NCBI GenBank assembly: GCA_022834735.1
Contig: BQKD01000001.1
Location: forward strand, 1,341,659 to 1,405,658
Direction of reading: 5' to 3'
DNA from: Erysipelotrichaceae bacterium OPF54
Lineage (GTDB): Bacteria > Bacillota_I > Bacilli_A > Erysipelotrichales > Erysipelotrichaceae
Length of the DNA stretch: 64,000 nt
Numbering within the stretch: the first letter of the stretch is position 1; every line of letters starts with the position of its first letter. The notes under the pieces were generated by a model that was not told where the DNA came from, did not search any database, and saw nothing but the letters and a program-made list of their open reading frames with translations. Made by a program: the position numbers and the translations under genes. This document shows positions 53,786 to 63,132 of this stretch, piece after piece.

Positions 53786-53819
53786 AGCGCTTTTAAATCG
53801 TTAAAAAAAGAATTATAAT
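53786..53819. repeat. Right copy of the 34-bp direct repeat, carrying the por promoter
   Basis: Exact copy of 51670-51703. Its TATAAT (53814-53819) is 50 bases upstream of the pyruvate:ferredoxin oxidoreductase ATG, and TTTTAA lies 17 bases before it as a possible weak -35. Both lie within the repeat. Confidence 0.85.
53791..53819 (+). promoter_or_regulatory. Probable promoter of the pyruvate:ferredoxin oxidoreductase gene
   Basis: TTTTAA (53791-53796), 17-base spacer, TATAAT (53814-53819). The -10 is strong and the -35 weak. Leader of about 40 nt with AAGGAGG before the ATG. Confidence 0.6.
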
Positions 53820-53868
53820 GATATTGCTATGTATTATGTATTTACATAACGAAGGAGGAAATACTTTA

Positions 53869-56800
53869 ATGGCAAAACAGTTTCAATCTATGGATGGCAA
53901 CACTGCTGCCGCCCATAATGCCTATGCGCTCACAGAAATGAGCTGTATTTACCCGATCACTCCATCTTCTCCTATGGCAGAGGTTATGGATGTCTGGGCA
54001 AGTCAAGGCAGAAAAAACGCTTTTAACGAAGTTGTGAAAATTGCCGAATTACAATCTGAAGCCGGTGCTTCTGGAGCAGTGCATGGTGCTGCTCAGGCAG
54101 GGGTATTGCCAACGACATTCACTGCATCGCAGGGTCTGTTGCTGATGATCCCTAATATTTATAAATGGGTCGGTGAAAACCTTCCTGTTGTACTGCACGT
54201 TGCAGCCCGTTCGCTGGCTAGCCGTTCGCTGAACATCTTCGGCGACCACGAAGACGTTTACGCGATCCGTCAGACTGGCGTTCCTATGCTGTCGAGCCAC
54301 TCGGTACAGGAAGTCATGGACCTTGCCGGTGTCGCACACCTTGCAGCGATCAAATGCCGCGTTCCTTTCGTGCATTTCTTCGACGGTTTCCGTACTTCTC
54401 ACGAAGTGGACAAGATCGAAGTGTTCGATACGGAAAAATACAAGGAACTGATCGACTGGGAAGCGCTCGATGAATTCCGCAAGAACGCGATGCAGCCGCA
54501 TACGAACCCTGTAACACGTGGTGCCAACGAAAACGACGACATCTTCTTCCAGGGTGTGGAAGCGCGCAATACGCATTATGCCGATGTTCCGGAAGTCGTA
54601 GCCGATTATATGGCGAAGATCTCCGAGATCACAGGCCGCGACTACAAGCCTTTCAACTATGTTGGTGCACCGGACGCAGAACGTGTGATCGTTGCGATGG
54701 GTTCTGTTACGGAAACGGCTCTTGAAGTTGTCAACGAGCTGAACGCCAAAGGCGAAAAAGTCGGATTGATCAAAGTGCATCTGTATCGTCCGTTCTCTAC
54801 AAAATATCTGGAAGCCGTACTTCCTGAAACAGTGAAGAAGATCGCTGTTCTCGACCGCACAAAAGAAGGCGGAGCCATGGGCGATCCTCTGTACCTTGAT
54901 GTACTTGCTGCTCTCAAGGACAAAGATATCAAGATCGTCGGCGGACGTTATGGTCTGGGAAGCCACGATACAGAGCCGAATCAGATCAAGGCCGTTTACG
55001 ATGAACTGAGCAAGGACGAACCGAAGAACCAGTTCACGATCGGTATCGACGACGATGTGACGATGAGCTCGCTGCCAGTAGACAAAGACTACAAGATCGA
55101 AAGCGACGCGACAGAATGTCTGTTCTGGGGACTTGGTTCCGACGGTACCGTTTCTGCCAACAAATCTTCGATCAAGATCATTGGCGACAATACCGACATG
55201 TATGCACAGGGATACTATGCCTATGACTCCAAAAAAGCCGGCGGCGTTACCCGTTCCCACCTGCGCTTCGGTAACAGCCCGATCCATTCGACATACTATA
55301 TCAACAACGCGGATTTCATTTCCTGCTCGCTTGATTCCTACATGTTCAAATACGATCTGGCCCGCAACCTGAAGAAGGGCGGAACATTCCTGCTCAACAC
55401 GACATTCAACGCGGATGAAGTCGTTAAGCATATGCCGAACCGTCTGAAAAAAGAACTGGCTGAAAAGAATGCGAAATTCTATATTATCGATGCGACCGCT
55501 ATCGCGCAGGAAATCGGTATGGGACGTCGTACGAATACGATCCTTCAGTCTGCGTTCTTCGCATTGAACCCTCAGATCATGCCGATCGACAAGGCTGTCG
55601 AACTGATGAAAGCGGCTGCCAAGAAATCATACGGCAAAAAAGGCGACGCGATCGTTGAACTGAACTACCGCGCGATCGATGCCGGAAAAGACGGTGTCGT
55701 TGAAGTAGCTGTCGATCCTGCATGGGCCGAACTGCCAAGCTCGAGCCTGCGCAAGGAAACCGGCGATCCATACTGGGATGAATACGCTTCAAGGATCAAT
55801 GGTCTTGAAGGATACGACATGCCGGTTAGCTCATTCCTCAAAAACGGCGTTCTTGACGGAACGATGCAGAACAATATCGCATTTAAAGAAAAACGCGAGA
55901 TCGCGACGAACGTGCCGGAATGGATCCCTGAAAACTGTATCCAGTGCGGATTCTGTTCTTTCGTATGTCCGCACGCTACGATCCGTACATTTGCGCTCAC
56001 TCCGGAAGAAATCGCCAATGCGCCAAAAGAATTTGAAGGCTTCGCTACATTGCCTCTGATGGGCAAACCAAACACAGATCTTCGTTTCCGTGTACAGGTT
56101 TCTCCTTCGAACTGTGTCGGATGCGGTCTTTGCGTAAGCGAATGTCCGGGCAAAGGCGGAAACAAAGCGCTTCATATGGTTGATATCAACTCTCAGCTGT
56201 TCCTTGATCCGCTCGCTGACTACCTGTTCAAACAGACAGAATACAAATCGGATCTGTTCCCTAAGACAACGATCAAGGGAAGCCAGTTCCAGATGCCATA
56301 TTTCGAAGTTCCTGGTTCATGCCCTGGATGCGGCGAAACTCCATACTATCGTTTAGCTTCCCAGCTGTTCGGTAAAGATATGCAGATCGCCAACGCTACA
56401 GGATGCTCTTCGATCTACTGCGGTGCCAACCCTTCGACTCCATTCGTCAAAGACAAAGACGGAAACGGAACAGCCTGGGCGAACTCTCTGTTCGAGGACA
56501 ACGCGGAATTCGGTTACGGTATGGCACTGGCCAACAACTACACGGCTGCCAAGGTCCTCAAGATCATGGAAGACAACCTCGATAAAGTGACTCCGGAACT
56601 GAAAGACCTGTTCGAGCAGTACATTGCGGCAGGCAACGACCGCGACAAACAGCGTGCTCTTGCTCCGCAGATCAAGAAACTGGTTGCTGAAGCCGATGTG
56701 GAAGAAGATGTGAAATCTCTTGCTGAATACGATCTCGTTTCCAAATCGAACTGGATCGTCGGAGGCGACGGATGGGCATACGATATCGGATACGGCGGAG

Positions 56801-57393
56801 TTGACCACGTTCTTGCCAACAATGTCAATGTAAACATCCTCGTGCTCGATACAGAGGTTTACTCGAATACAGGCGGACAGTCTTCCAAATCGAGCCAGCG
56901 TTCTTCGATCGCGAAGTTTGCTGCCGGCGGTAAGACAACGGCCAAGAAAGACCTCGGTCAGATCGCAATGACATACGGACACGTTTATGTAGCGTCTGTA
57001 TGCATGGGTGCTGACAAGATGCAGACACTCAAAGCGTTCCAGGAAGCGGAAAGCTACGACGGACCATCTTTGATCATTGCCTATGCACCATGCGTTGAGC
57101 ACGGAATCAAGGGCGGACTGGGCAACCATCAGCAGGTACAGCGCGAAGCTGTTGAATGCGGATATGTCGACATCTACCGTTACGATCCGAGAAAAGAAAC
57201 GCCATTGACGATCGATACGAAGAAAGAGCCAGACTACTCCAAGATGGAAGCGTTCATGATGAAAGAGAACCGCTTCGCACAGCTTGTCAAGCTGAAAGGC
57301 AAAGAAGAAGCTGACAAGATGTTCGAAAAAGCTGTTTCTGACGCAAAACGCCGTCATGAGAGACTGCTTGCCATTCAAAAAGAAGGTATCTAA
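53869..57393 (+). CDS. nifJ: Pyruvate:ferredoxin (flavodoxin) oxidoreductase
   Basis: Single-chain enzyme of 1,174 aa that converts pyruvate and CoA to acetyl-CoA and CO2 and reduces ferredoxin or flavodoxin; central in anaerobes. Order: pyruvate-binding alpha domain ('YPITPSSPMAEVMDVWASQG', ~28), beta-like, gamma domain, two 4Fe-4S ferredoxin motifs ('CIQCGFCSFVCPH' ~691, 'CVGCGLCVSECPG' ~748), a further Cys pair ('PGSCPGCGETPY' ~817), and a TPP-binding domain ('GGDGWAYDIGYGGVDHVL', ~965). ATG 53869 has AAGGAGG 10 bases upstream. Codon use is shifted to T-ending codons compared with neighbours, which suggests high expression. Confidence 0.97.
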   Translation: MAKQFQSMDGNTAAAHNAYALTEMSCIYPITPSSPMAEVMDVWASQGRKNAFNEVVKIAELQSEAGASGAVHGAAQAGVLPTTFTASQGLLLMIPNIYKWVGENLPVVLHVAARSLASRSLNIFGDHEDVYAIRQTGVPMLSSHSVQEVMDLAGVAHLAAIKCRVPFVHFFDGFRTSHEVDKIEVFDTEKYKELIDWEALDEFRKNAMQPHTNPVTRGANENDDIFFQGVEARNTHYADVPEVVADYMAKISEITGRDYKPFNYVGAPDAERVIVAMGSVTETALEVVNELNAKGEKVGLIKVHLYRPFSTKYLEAVLPETVKKIAVLDRTKEGGAMGDPLYLDVLAALKDKDIKIVGGRYGLGSHDTEPNQIKAVYDELSKDEPKNQFTIGIDDDVTMSSLPVDKDYKIESDATECLFWGLGSDGTVSANKSSIKIIGDNTDMYAQGYYAYDSKKAGGVTRSHLRFGNSPIHSTYYINNADFISCSLDSYMFKYDLARNLKKGGTFLLNTTFNADEVVKHMPNRLKKELAEKNAKFYIIDATAIAQEIGMGRRTNTILQSAFFALNPQIMPIDKAVELMKAAAKKSYGKKGDAIVELNYRAIDAGKDGVVEVAVDPAWAELPSSSLRKETGDPYWDEYASRINGLEGYDMPVSSFLKNGVLDGTMQNNIAFKEKREIATNVPEWIPENCIQCGFCSFVCPHATIRTFALTPEEIANAPKEFEGFATLPLMGKPNTDLRFRVQVSPSNCVGCGLCVSECPGKGGNKALHMVDINSQLFLDPLADYLFKQTEYKSDLFPKTTIKGSQFQMPYFEVPGSCPGCGETPYYRLASQLFGKDMQIANATGCSSIYCGANPSTPFVKDKDGNGTAWANSLFEDNAEFGYGMALANNYTAAKVLKIMEDNLDKVTPELKDLFEQYIAAGNDRDKQRALAPQIKKLVAEADVEEDVKSLAEYDLVSKSNWIVGGDGWAYDIGYGGVDHVLANNVNVNILVLDTEVYSNTGGQSSKSSQRSSIAKFAAGGKTTAKKDLGQIAMTYGHVYVASVCMGADKMQTLKAFQEAESYDGPSLIIAYAPCVEHGIKGGLGNHQQVQREAVECGYVDIYRYDPRKETPLTIDTKKEPDYSKMEAFMMKENRFAQLVKLKGKEEADKMFEKAVSDAKRRHERLLAIQKEGI

Positions 57394-57402
57394 TACATTC
57401 AT

Positions 57403-57435
57403 GAGACAGTTATGACATTAACTGTCTCTTTTTTT
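57403..57435 (+). terminator. Terminator of nifJ
   Basis: GAGACAGTTA/TAACTGTCTC 10-bp stem with a six-base loop and seven T residues. Confidence 0.93.
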
Positions 57436-57479
57436 GCTTCTGTCTTTTGTTTTCTGAAAAAAAGTGTAAAATAATCGTT

Positions 57480-58175
57480 ATGAGACTTAAATTATGTTTT
57501 GATTGTGATGATACATTGTATGATCTTTCGTGGCCGTTCAGAATGTGCGCAGACCACATGTTCGAAAAGGAAGTGCTCGATCCCGTCGATCTGACCGCCT
57601 TTTACAAAGACTACCGTAAAGCGGGGGACGAGATATTCGATCGTCTCCAGAAAGGGGAGATCTCGATCGACGAATCGGGCGAATACAGGATCCGGAAAGT
57701 GTGCGCGCAGTACGGGATCGCGATCGATGAAAGATCCGTGAAAGAGTTTCAGCAGATGTACCGCGGCTATCAGCGCAATATTTCGATGAGCGAAGAGCTT
57801 CGTGAATTTCTTGAAAACACGGATGCCGAGCTGGCCGTTTTGACAAACGGGGAACATGCGCATCAGTACGCCAAACTTTCGACATTGAATGTTTTCGACT
57901 ATATTCCTGCGGCCCACGTCTTCACGAGCGGGAAACTCGGATACGCCAAACCCGATCCGCGCGCTTTTGATGCGGTGATGAAGGCCTTGAACGAAAATCC
58001 GATGGACTGGTATTATGTTGGCGATTCCTATGTCAACGATATGGAAGGGGCCAAGAAAGCCGGGATGAAGACGATCCATTTCAACCGCCATCACGGTCCG
58101 GAAGGCGAGGCTGCCGATCATGTGGTGTATACAGAAAAACAGCTCATCGACTTGCTGAACGAGCTTTCCTCCTAG
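57480..58175 (+). CDS. HAD family hydrolase (YjjG-like)
   Basis: Haloacid-dehalogenase phosphatase of 231 aa. Motif I 'FDCDDTLYDLS' (nucleophile Asp8), motif II 'VLTNG' (~121), Lys in 'GYAKPDPRAFD' (~160) and motif IV 'YVGDSYVNDMEGAKKAGM' (~180). The helical cap fits the YjjG/5'-nucleotidase or phosphoglycolate-phosphatase-like group; the substrate cannot be told. ATG 57480 has no ribosome-binding site, and TAAAAT (57467-57472) lies 7 bases before it, so the message may be leaderless. Confidence 0.87.
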   Translation: MRLKLCFDCDDTLYDLSWPFRMCADHMFEKEVLDPVDLTAFYKDYRKAGDEIFDRLQKGEISIDESGEYRIRKVCAQYGIAIDERSVKEFQQMYRGYQRNISMSEELREFLENTDAELAVLTNGEHAHQYAKLSTLNVFDYIPAAHVFTSGKLGYAKPDPRAFDAVMKALNENPMDWYYVGDSYVNDMEGAKKAGMKTIHFNRHHGPEGEAADHVVYTEKQLIDLLNELSS

Positions 58176-58179
58176 CAAA

Positions 58180-58219
58180 AAAACCATTCAGATGGATCTG
58201 GATGGTTTTCTTTTTCAGA
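58180..58219. terminator. Bidirectional terminator between the HAD gene and the AraC regulator
   Basis: AAAACCAT/ATGGTTTT with an inner CAGAT/ATCTG stem, T runs on both strands, between convergent genes. Confidence 0.88.
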
Positions 58220-59108
58220 AGCTTTTGCGGTATTTCAGGGGAGTGGTATGCTTGAATTCCTTGAACTGACGGATAAAGTAGGACACGTTCGTAAAACCGA
58301 CGGCCAGGGCGATGTCGAGGACCGGCATTGTTGTATTCTTCAGCAATTCGCATGCTTTTTCGATACGAAACTGGATCAGGTAGTGGATCGGGGAATCATG
58401 ACTGATCCGTTTGAACAGGCGTCCCACATAGTTTTCGGAACAGTCGATCAGCTCGGCCAGCTCTTCGAGATGGATCTCCTGGCGGTAATGCTCTTCGATA
58501 TAGGTCTGGATCATTTTGTACCGGTCGATGCCTAGTCGCTGCTCTTCGCTCAGATCAACATTTTTCTTTACGAATAACTTCATTTCATAGCTTGCCAGCA
58601 TCAGCCGGAACAGCAGGACCTTCGCCTCGTAGATCCAGTATTTGTCGTGTTTTTTCATGATCCGGATCAGCTCCTCGACAAGCTCCGAAATCAGGGAATA
58701 GGCGAGAAGATCGGGGGAAATGATCGTTGTGAAGCCGAGCTCGTGGGACAGGAACGGATCGATGATATCGAGCTGGAACGCATCCTTGTTGTTCGTGGAA
58801 AGCATTTTCGGATCGAAAAGGATCGCGTGATGGATCGTATCGTCCGAACAGCCGGTAATTTCATGCAGATCTTCCGGATCGATCAGAACGATATCTCCTT
58901 CGTGAAGAAGGATCGTGTTCAGATTGTGCTCCAGCTCAAGCGTTCCTTTTTCCACATACAGGATCTCGCATTCGGGATGCCAGTGCCTGTCGACGTAAAA
59001 CGGACAGGTCCGGGGTCCCGTTTTTTTCATATCAAACTCAACATACCAGACCGGATCCCGTTCGGTCCCGTGCTCTGTTTTTTCCTTTAACTCAAAATAC
59101 TGACTCAT
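58215..59108 (-). CDS. AraC family transcriptional regulator
   Basis: A 297-residue regulator: N-terminal cupin domain ('RHWHPECEILYVEKGTLELE', 'GDIVLIDPEDLHEI') for ligand sensing and a C-terminal double HTH ('IHLEELAELIDCSENYVGRL', 'PVLDIALAVGFTNVSYFIRQ'). The ATG at 59108 is chosen because a TATAAT (59129-59134 on the reverse strand) lies inside the longer frame that begins at 59150. Divergent from the Na/phosphate symporter gene, its possible target; the ligand (probably a sugar or similar) is unknown. Confidence 0.9.
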   Translation of the reverse strand: MSQYFELKEKTEHGTERDPVWYVEFDMKKTGPRTCPFYVDRHWHPECEILYVEKGTLELEHNLNTILLHEGDIVLIDPEDLHEITGCSDDTIHHAILFDPKMLSTNNKDAFQLDIIDPFLSHELGFTTIISPDLLAYSLISELVEELIRIMKKHDKYWIYEAKVLLFRLMLASYEMKLFVKKNVDLSEEQRLGIDRYKMIQTYIEEHYRQEIHLEELAELIDCSENYVGRLFKRISHDSPIHYLIQFRIEKACELLKNTTMPVLDIALAVGFTNVSYFIRQFKEFKHTTPLKYRKSF

Positions 59109-59235
59109 ATTTTTACCTGCTGACTCTATTATAAAACATTCCATTTCCAATTAAAAATTAAAAAAGATGAAAAAATGTGCCACTTTATATATAATGAGTA
59201 TGTTAATTTTAGAAGAAATCACGGTGGAGGAAACA
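59109..59235. promoter_or_regulatory. Divergent promoter region, AraC regulator / Na-phosphate symporter
   Basis: A+T-rich. Reverse-strand TATAAT (59129-59134) serves the regulator; forward TATAAT (59189-59194) serves the symporter. The -35 elements are weak on both sides, as expected for activator-dependent promoters. No clear direct repeats were found for AraC binding. Confidence 0.55.
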
Positions 59236-61002
59236 ATGGACATAAATACGATTGTTCTGATCTTGACCTTGCTCAGCGGCGTCGCACTCTTTTTATATGG
59301 AATGAGCGTCATGGGAGACGGTTTGAAACAAATGGCGGGCAACAAGCTCGAACTGATCTTATACAGATTGACAAACACACCAGTCAAAGGACTGCTGCTA
59401 GGCGCTGCTGTCACCGCAGTGATCCAGTCTTCGTCGGCAACGACTGTCATGGTCGTCGGCTTCGTCAACTCGGGAATGATGAAGGTCGCCCAGGCTATAG
59501 GGATCATCATGGGAGCCAATATCGGTACGAGCATTACCGGATGGATCCTCTGTCTTTCCTATATCGACGGGCAGCAGGGGATCGCGCAGCTGTTATCGAC
59601 AGCGACAATATCAGCCATTGTCGCGATCCTGGGAATTATCTTCCGCACTTTCTTAAAAAAAGATATATATAAACAGCTCGGAAATATCATGCTCGGCTTT
59701 GCGATTCTGATGATCGGCATGCAGACCATGTCCGGCGCCGTCTCTCCTCTCAAAGACAATCCGGCTTTTGTCAATATGCTGACATCCTTTACGAATCCGG
59801 CCCTTGGCATCCTGTTCGGGATCGCGCTGACGGCTGTCCTGCAGTCCGCCTCCGCCTCGGTCGGTGTCCTTCAGGCCCTGTCAGTGACCGGAGGCATCAT
59901 ATTCGAATCCGCTTATCCGATGATTATGGGGATCGGGATCGGCGCAGCCTGTCCGGTCCTTCTTTCGGCCGTCGGCACGAATAAATACGGAAAACGGACC
60001 GCGCTCGTCTATCTGGTCGACGACCTCATCGCGATGATCCTTGGAACGACGCTGTTTTACGGGATCAACGCCTTCGTTCATTTCGATTTTATCGATCTGA
60101 CCATGTCCCCGTTCTCGATCGCCTTTCTGAATACTGTCTACCGGGCTGTCGCGATGCTCATCCTGCTTCCGTTCGTAAAAGGGATCGAGAAGATCGTTAC
60201 GCTGCTCATTCCCGGCAAAGAGGAGGACGAAGACGAAGACGAAGACTTCGATCTTCTCGAGGAACGCTTCCTTGCGTATCCGGCCATCGCGATCAATCAG
60301 TGCCATCGTTCCATCGTCCTGATGGCGAAAAGCTGCATGAAAAACCTGAACCGTTCCTTCACGCTGTATGGCGATTATTCGGAAAAACTGTATTCGAAGA
60401 TCCGGTCGCGCGAAAAGAAAGTCGACAAATACGAGGACAAGATCGGCGGCTACCTCATCCAGCTGACCGGAAAACAGATGACCGAGATCCAGTCGAAGGA
60501 AGTGTCCGAATATCTTCACTGTATCGGCGATTTCGAACGGACCGGCGATCACGCCTACCATATCGCCAACGTGGCCAAAGATATGGCAGAAAAAAATATC
60601 CGGTTCTCGTCGACTGCCGAACACGAACTGTCCGTTCTCGAAAGTGCTGCCAAAGATATCATGGACCTGACGATCGACGCGTTCGAGAACCAGGATCTCG
60701 ACACCGCCAAACATGTCGAGCCGCTGAAAGATCTGATCAGCATCCTGTGCGACGAACTGAAGATGCGTCATGTGCAGCGCCTGCGCGACGGGATCTGTTC
60801 GCTCGATCAGGGCATATTTTACAGCGACCTGCTCAACAACCTTGAACGCATCGCCGACCACTGCTCGAACGTGGCTGTCTGTCTGCTCGAAATGTCGAAG
60901 ACCGACTACGATTCCCACGCCTATCTCAGCCAGTACCGGCGGGAAAAGACCGGCGAATACGCCCAGTATTTCAAGGAATACGATAAAAAATACGAAATTT
61001 GA
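59236..61002 (+). CDS. Na/phosphate cotransporter family protein with PhoU domain
   Basis: Sodium-dependent phosphate (NptA/YjbB-like) symporter of 588 aa. The inverted-repeat transport core carries the paired motifs 'AVIQSSSATTVMVVGFVN' (~55) and 'AVLQSASASVGVLQAL' (~200) among about nine membrane helices. After an acidic stretch (~335-345) comes a cytoplasmic PhoU-like helical domain (~375-570). ATG 59236 has GGAGG 5 bases upstream; earlier in-frame starts from 59167 overlap the promoter. Phosphate import or export direction cannot be told. Confidence 0.92.
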   Translation: MDINTIVLILTLLSGVALFLYGMSVMGDGLKQMAGNKLELILYRLTNTPVKGLLLGAAVTAVIQSSSATTVMVVGFVNSGMMKVAQAIGIIMGANIGTSITGWILCLSYIDGQQGIAQLLSTATISAIVAILGIIFRTFLKKDIYKQLGNIMLGFAILMIGMQTMSGAVSPLKDNPAFVNMLTSFTNPALGILFGIALTAVLQSASASVGVLQALSVTGGIIFESAYPMIMGIGIGAACPVLLSAVGTNKYGKRTALVYLVDDLIAMILGTTLFYGINAFVHFDFIDLTMSPFSIAFLNTVYRAVAMLILLPFVKGIEKIVTLLIPGKEEDEDEDEDFDLLEERFLAYPAIAINQCHRSIVLMAKSCMKNLNRSFTLYGDYSEKLYSKIRSREKKVDKYEDKIGGYLIQLTGKQMTEIQSKEVSEYLHCIGDFERTGDHAYHIANVAKDMAEKNIRFSSTAEHELSVLESAAKDIMDLTIDAFENQDLDTAKHVEPLKDLISILCDELKMRHVQRLRDGICSLDQGIFYSDLLNNLERIADHCSNVAVCLLEMSKTDYDSHAYLSQYRREKTGEYAQYFKEYDKKYEI

Positions 61003-61008
61003 GAACGG

Positions 61009-61035
61009 GACCCGGCCATCTGTACGGGTCTTTCT
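61009..61035 (+). terminator. Weak terminator after the Na/phosphate symporter
   Basis: GACCCG/CGGGTC 6-bp stem with a short, interrupted T tail; some read-through into the next gene is likely. Confidence 0.5.
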
Positions 61036-61053
61036 CTATGGAAAGGATTCATA

Positions 61054-61914
61054 ATGATCATCAGTACTATTCAGAATATCGGATCGATCCCGATGATGAA
61101 GGAAAACGGGATCGATGCTGTCATCGTTTCTTTCGAAAACGTTTCGCTGCGCTCGCAGCATATGCAGCCCGCTTCTATGCTCGGACAATGGAAAGAGCAG
61201 TGCGCGGCGCACGGGATGAAACTCTACATCAATATGCTCAAGCTGTTCATGGAAGAGGAGATGCCGCTGCTCGATCAGTTCATGGAAACGCTGCGCCGTA
61301 TCGAGCCCGACGGGATATACTATGCGGATGAAGGCGTGTATGAATCGGCCGAAAAATACGGCTTATGCGGCAAGCTCATCTATCAGCCCGAGACCCTGGT
61401 CACCAGCACGCCGGACGTGCGGTTTTACTTCGACCTGGGCGTGCAGAGCGTGTCGCTTGCTCATGAGCTTTCGCTTGACGAGATCCTGCATATCGCAAAG
61501 AGCGAGCCTGCGATCGAGGTGCTGATCCACGGCTATTTTTCGATCCTGTATTCAAGACGGCCGCTCGTGACAAACTACCTTCATCATATTGGAAAAGAAA
61601 AAGAAAAGGATGCGTTCTCGATCGTGGAACAGACAAGAAAGGAGCCGATGCCGATTATTGAAGACGAGACCGGCACCCATGTTTTCTCTTCTGTTCCGAT
61701 CAATTCGTACGCGCAGATCCGCCACCTGTATGAGGCGGGGATCCGCCGTTTCAGGATCGATAATTTGTTTCTTGATGATAAAGAAGCGGCGGCGCTGGCA
61801 AAAACCTATAAAGGGATCCTTGATCAGAAAATCGACGGGTCATCGATCAAGGAAGAAAACAGCAGTGCCCGCTGGTATAGCCAGCAGACAGTGAAAAGGA
61901 AGGAAAACGTATGA
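61054..61914 (+). CDS. trhP1: U32 family protein, tRNA hydroxylation subunit TrhP1/YrrN-like
   Basis: A 286-residue U32 protein lacking most of the C-terminal part of its partner. TIM-barrel-like segments: 'MKLYINMLKLFMEEEMPLL', 'GIYYADEGVYESAEKYGL', 'VLIHGYFSILYSRRPLVTNY' and 'RRFRIDNLFLD'. It precedes a full-length U32 gene with a 4-base overlap, as yrrN-yrrO do in B. subtilis, where the pair makes 5-hydroxyuridine at tRNA position 34. It lacks the Cys-rich cluster motif that is present in the partner. Confidence 0.85.
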   Translation: MIISTIQNIGSIPMMKENGIDAVIVSFENVSLRSQHMQPASMLGQWKEQCAAHGMKLYINMLKLFMEEEMPLLDQFMETLRRIEPDGIYYADEGVYESAEKYGLCGKLIYQPETLVTSTPDVRFYFDLGVQSVSLAHELSLDEILHIAKSEPAIEVLIHGYFSILYSRRPLVTNYLHHIGKEKEKDAFSIVEQTRKEPMPIIEDETGTHVFSSVPINSYAQIRHLYEAGIRRFRIDNLFLDDKEAAALAKTYKGILDQKIDGSSIKEENSSARWYSQQTVKRKENV

Positions 61915-63119
61915 ACAGGATCGAATTACTAGCGCCGGCAGGCAATCTGGAAAAAGCGAAAACGGCCATCCGCTACGGGGCCGACGCAGTCTATATCGGA
62001 GGCAAGCAGTTTTCCCTGCGGTCGCGCGCATCCAACTTTACGCTCGACGACATTGCCGAACTTGTGCATTTTGCCAACGATCATCATGCCAAAGTGCATG
62101 TGACGGTGAACCTGCTTCCGCACGACGAGGATCTCGACGGCCTGGCCGACTATCTGAAAGCGCTGGACAAGGCGGGCGTGCATGCGATCATTGTCGCTTC
62201 GCCGGCTATCATGAAGCTGGCGCAGAAACTGAACTGCCGTTTCGAGATCCATGTTTCCACCCAGCACTCCTCGACCAATTCCAATGCGGTCCGGTTCTGG
62301 AAGAAGCAGGGCGTGGACCGGGTGGTGCTGGGACGGGAATGCACGCTCGAGGAAATAAAGGCGATCTGCGCGCACGATATCCTTCCGATCGAAGCGTTCA
62401 TCCATGGCGGCATGTGCATATCGTATTCCGGGCGCTGCGTGCTGAGCAATCATATGACGCTGCGGGATGCTAACCGGGGCGGCTGCGCGCAAAGCTGCCG
62501 GTGGAAATACCACCTGATGGATGACGGAAAGGAAATTTCGGATCCCGGCGATCTGTTTTCCATGTCTTCCAGGGATCTGCAGGCTGTCCGTTATATCGAA
62601 GCGCTGATGCGCTGCAACGTCGCCTCGCTGAAGATCGAGGGGCGCATGAAATCAGCCTATTATCTTGCGACTGTCGTTTCGAGCTACCGCCGACTCATCG
62701 ATCTTATTTATGAAAAGGGCCATGCAGACGAAGAGGATATGAAAAAGGTGATCGCCGAGATCGGCAAGGCGGAAAACCGGCCGACCGGTCCCGGGTTTTA
62801 CGAGGGTGTGCCGGACGAGAACGTGCAGCTGTATGTCGATCACGACGAGATCGTCACCCAGGAGTTTGTTGCCGAAGTGCTCGATTACGATCCGTTCACG
62901 AAAACGGCGATGCTGCAGGTGAAAAACCATTTTCTGCCTAATCAGACGATGGAGATCTTCGGTCCGAACATCCCGGCAACGCGCGTGCCGGTCGGAGCGA
63001 TCGAGGATGAAAACGGAAATATTCTCGAAGTTTGCAACAGACCGATGCAAATCGTGTATACTAAATGGGACGGACCGATCGAGAAGAACGCGATGATCCG
63101 CAAAGTCAGACAGTCATAA
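61911..63119 (+). CDS. trhP2: U32 family peptidase-like tRNA hydroxylase subunit TrhP2/YrrO
   Basis: 402-residue U32 protein. Starts 'LLAPAGNLEKAKTAIRYGAD' and has the U32 signature region 'EAFIHGGMCISYSGRCVLSN' (~162-181) with further Cys in 'GGCAQSCRWKYH' (~193-204), cysteines that in the family are thought to bind an iron-sulfur cluster. 'SLKIEGRMKSAYYLATV' (~241) follows. The C-terminal beta domain is complete. Prephenate is the known hydroxyl donor route for this family in other bacteria. AAGGAAAACGT before ATG 61911, overlapping trhP1 by 4 bases. Confidence 0.9.
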   Translation: MNRIELLAPAGNLEKAKTAIRYGADAVYIGGKQFSLRSRASNFTLDDIAELVHFANDHHAKVHVTVNLLPHDEDLDGLADYLKALDKAGVHAIIVASPAIMKLAQKLNCRFEIHVSTQHSSTNSNAVRFWKKQGVDRVVLGRECTLEEIKAICAHDILPIEAFIHGGMCISYSGRCVLSNHMTLRDANRGGCAQSCRWKYHLMDDGKEISDPGDLFSMSSRDLQAVRYIEALMRCNVASLKIEGRMKSAYYLATVVSSYRRLIDLIYEKGHADEEDMKKVIAEIGKAENRPTGPGFYEGVPDENVQLYVDHDEIVTQEFVAEVLDYDPFTKTAMLQVKNHFLPNQTMEIFGPNIPATRVPVGAIEDENGNILEVCNRPMQIVYTKWDGPIEKNAMIRKVRQS

Positions 63120-63132
63120 AGGAGATATAATC

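Noticed and set aside
59109-59150. Longer AraC regulator starting at 59150
   Set aside because: The extra 14 codons contain the TATAAT of the regulator's own promoter, so they are unlikely to be transcribed.
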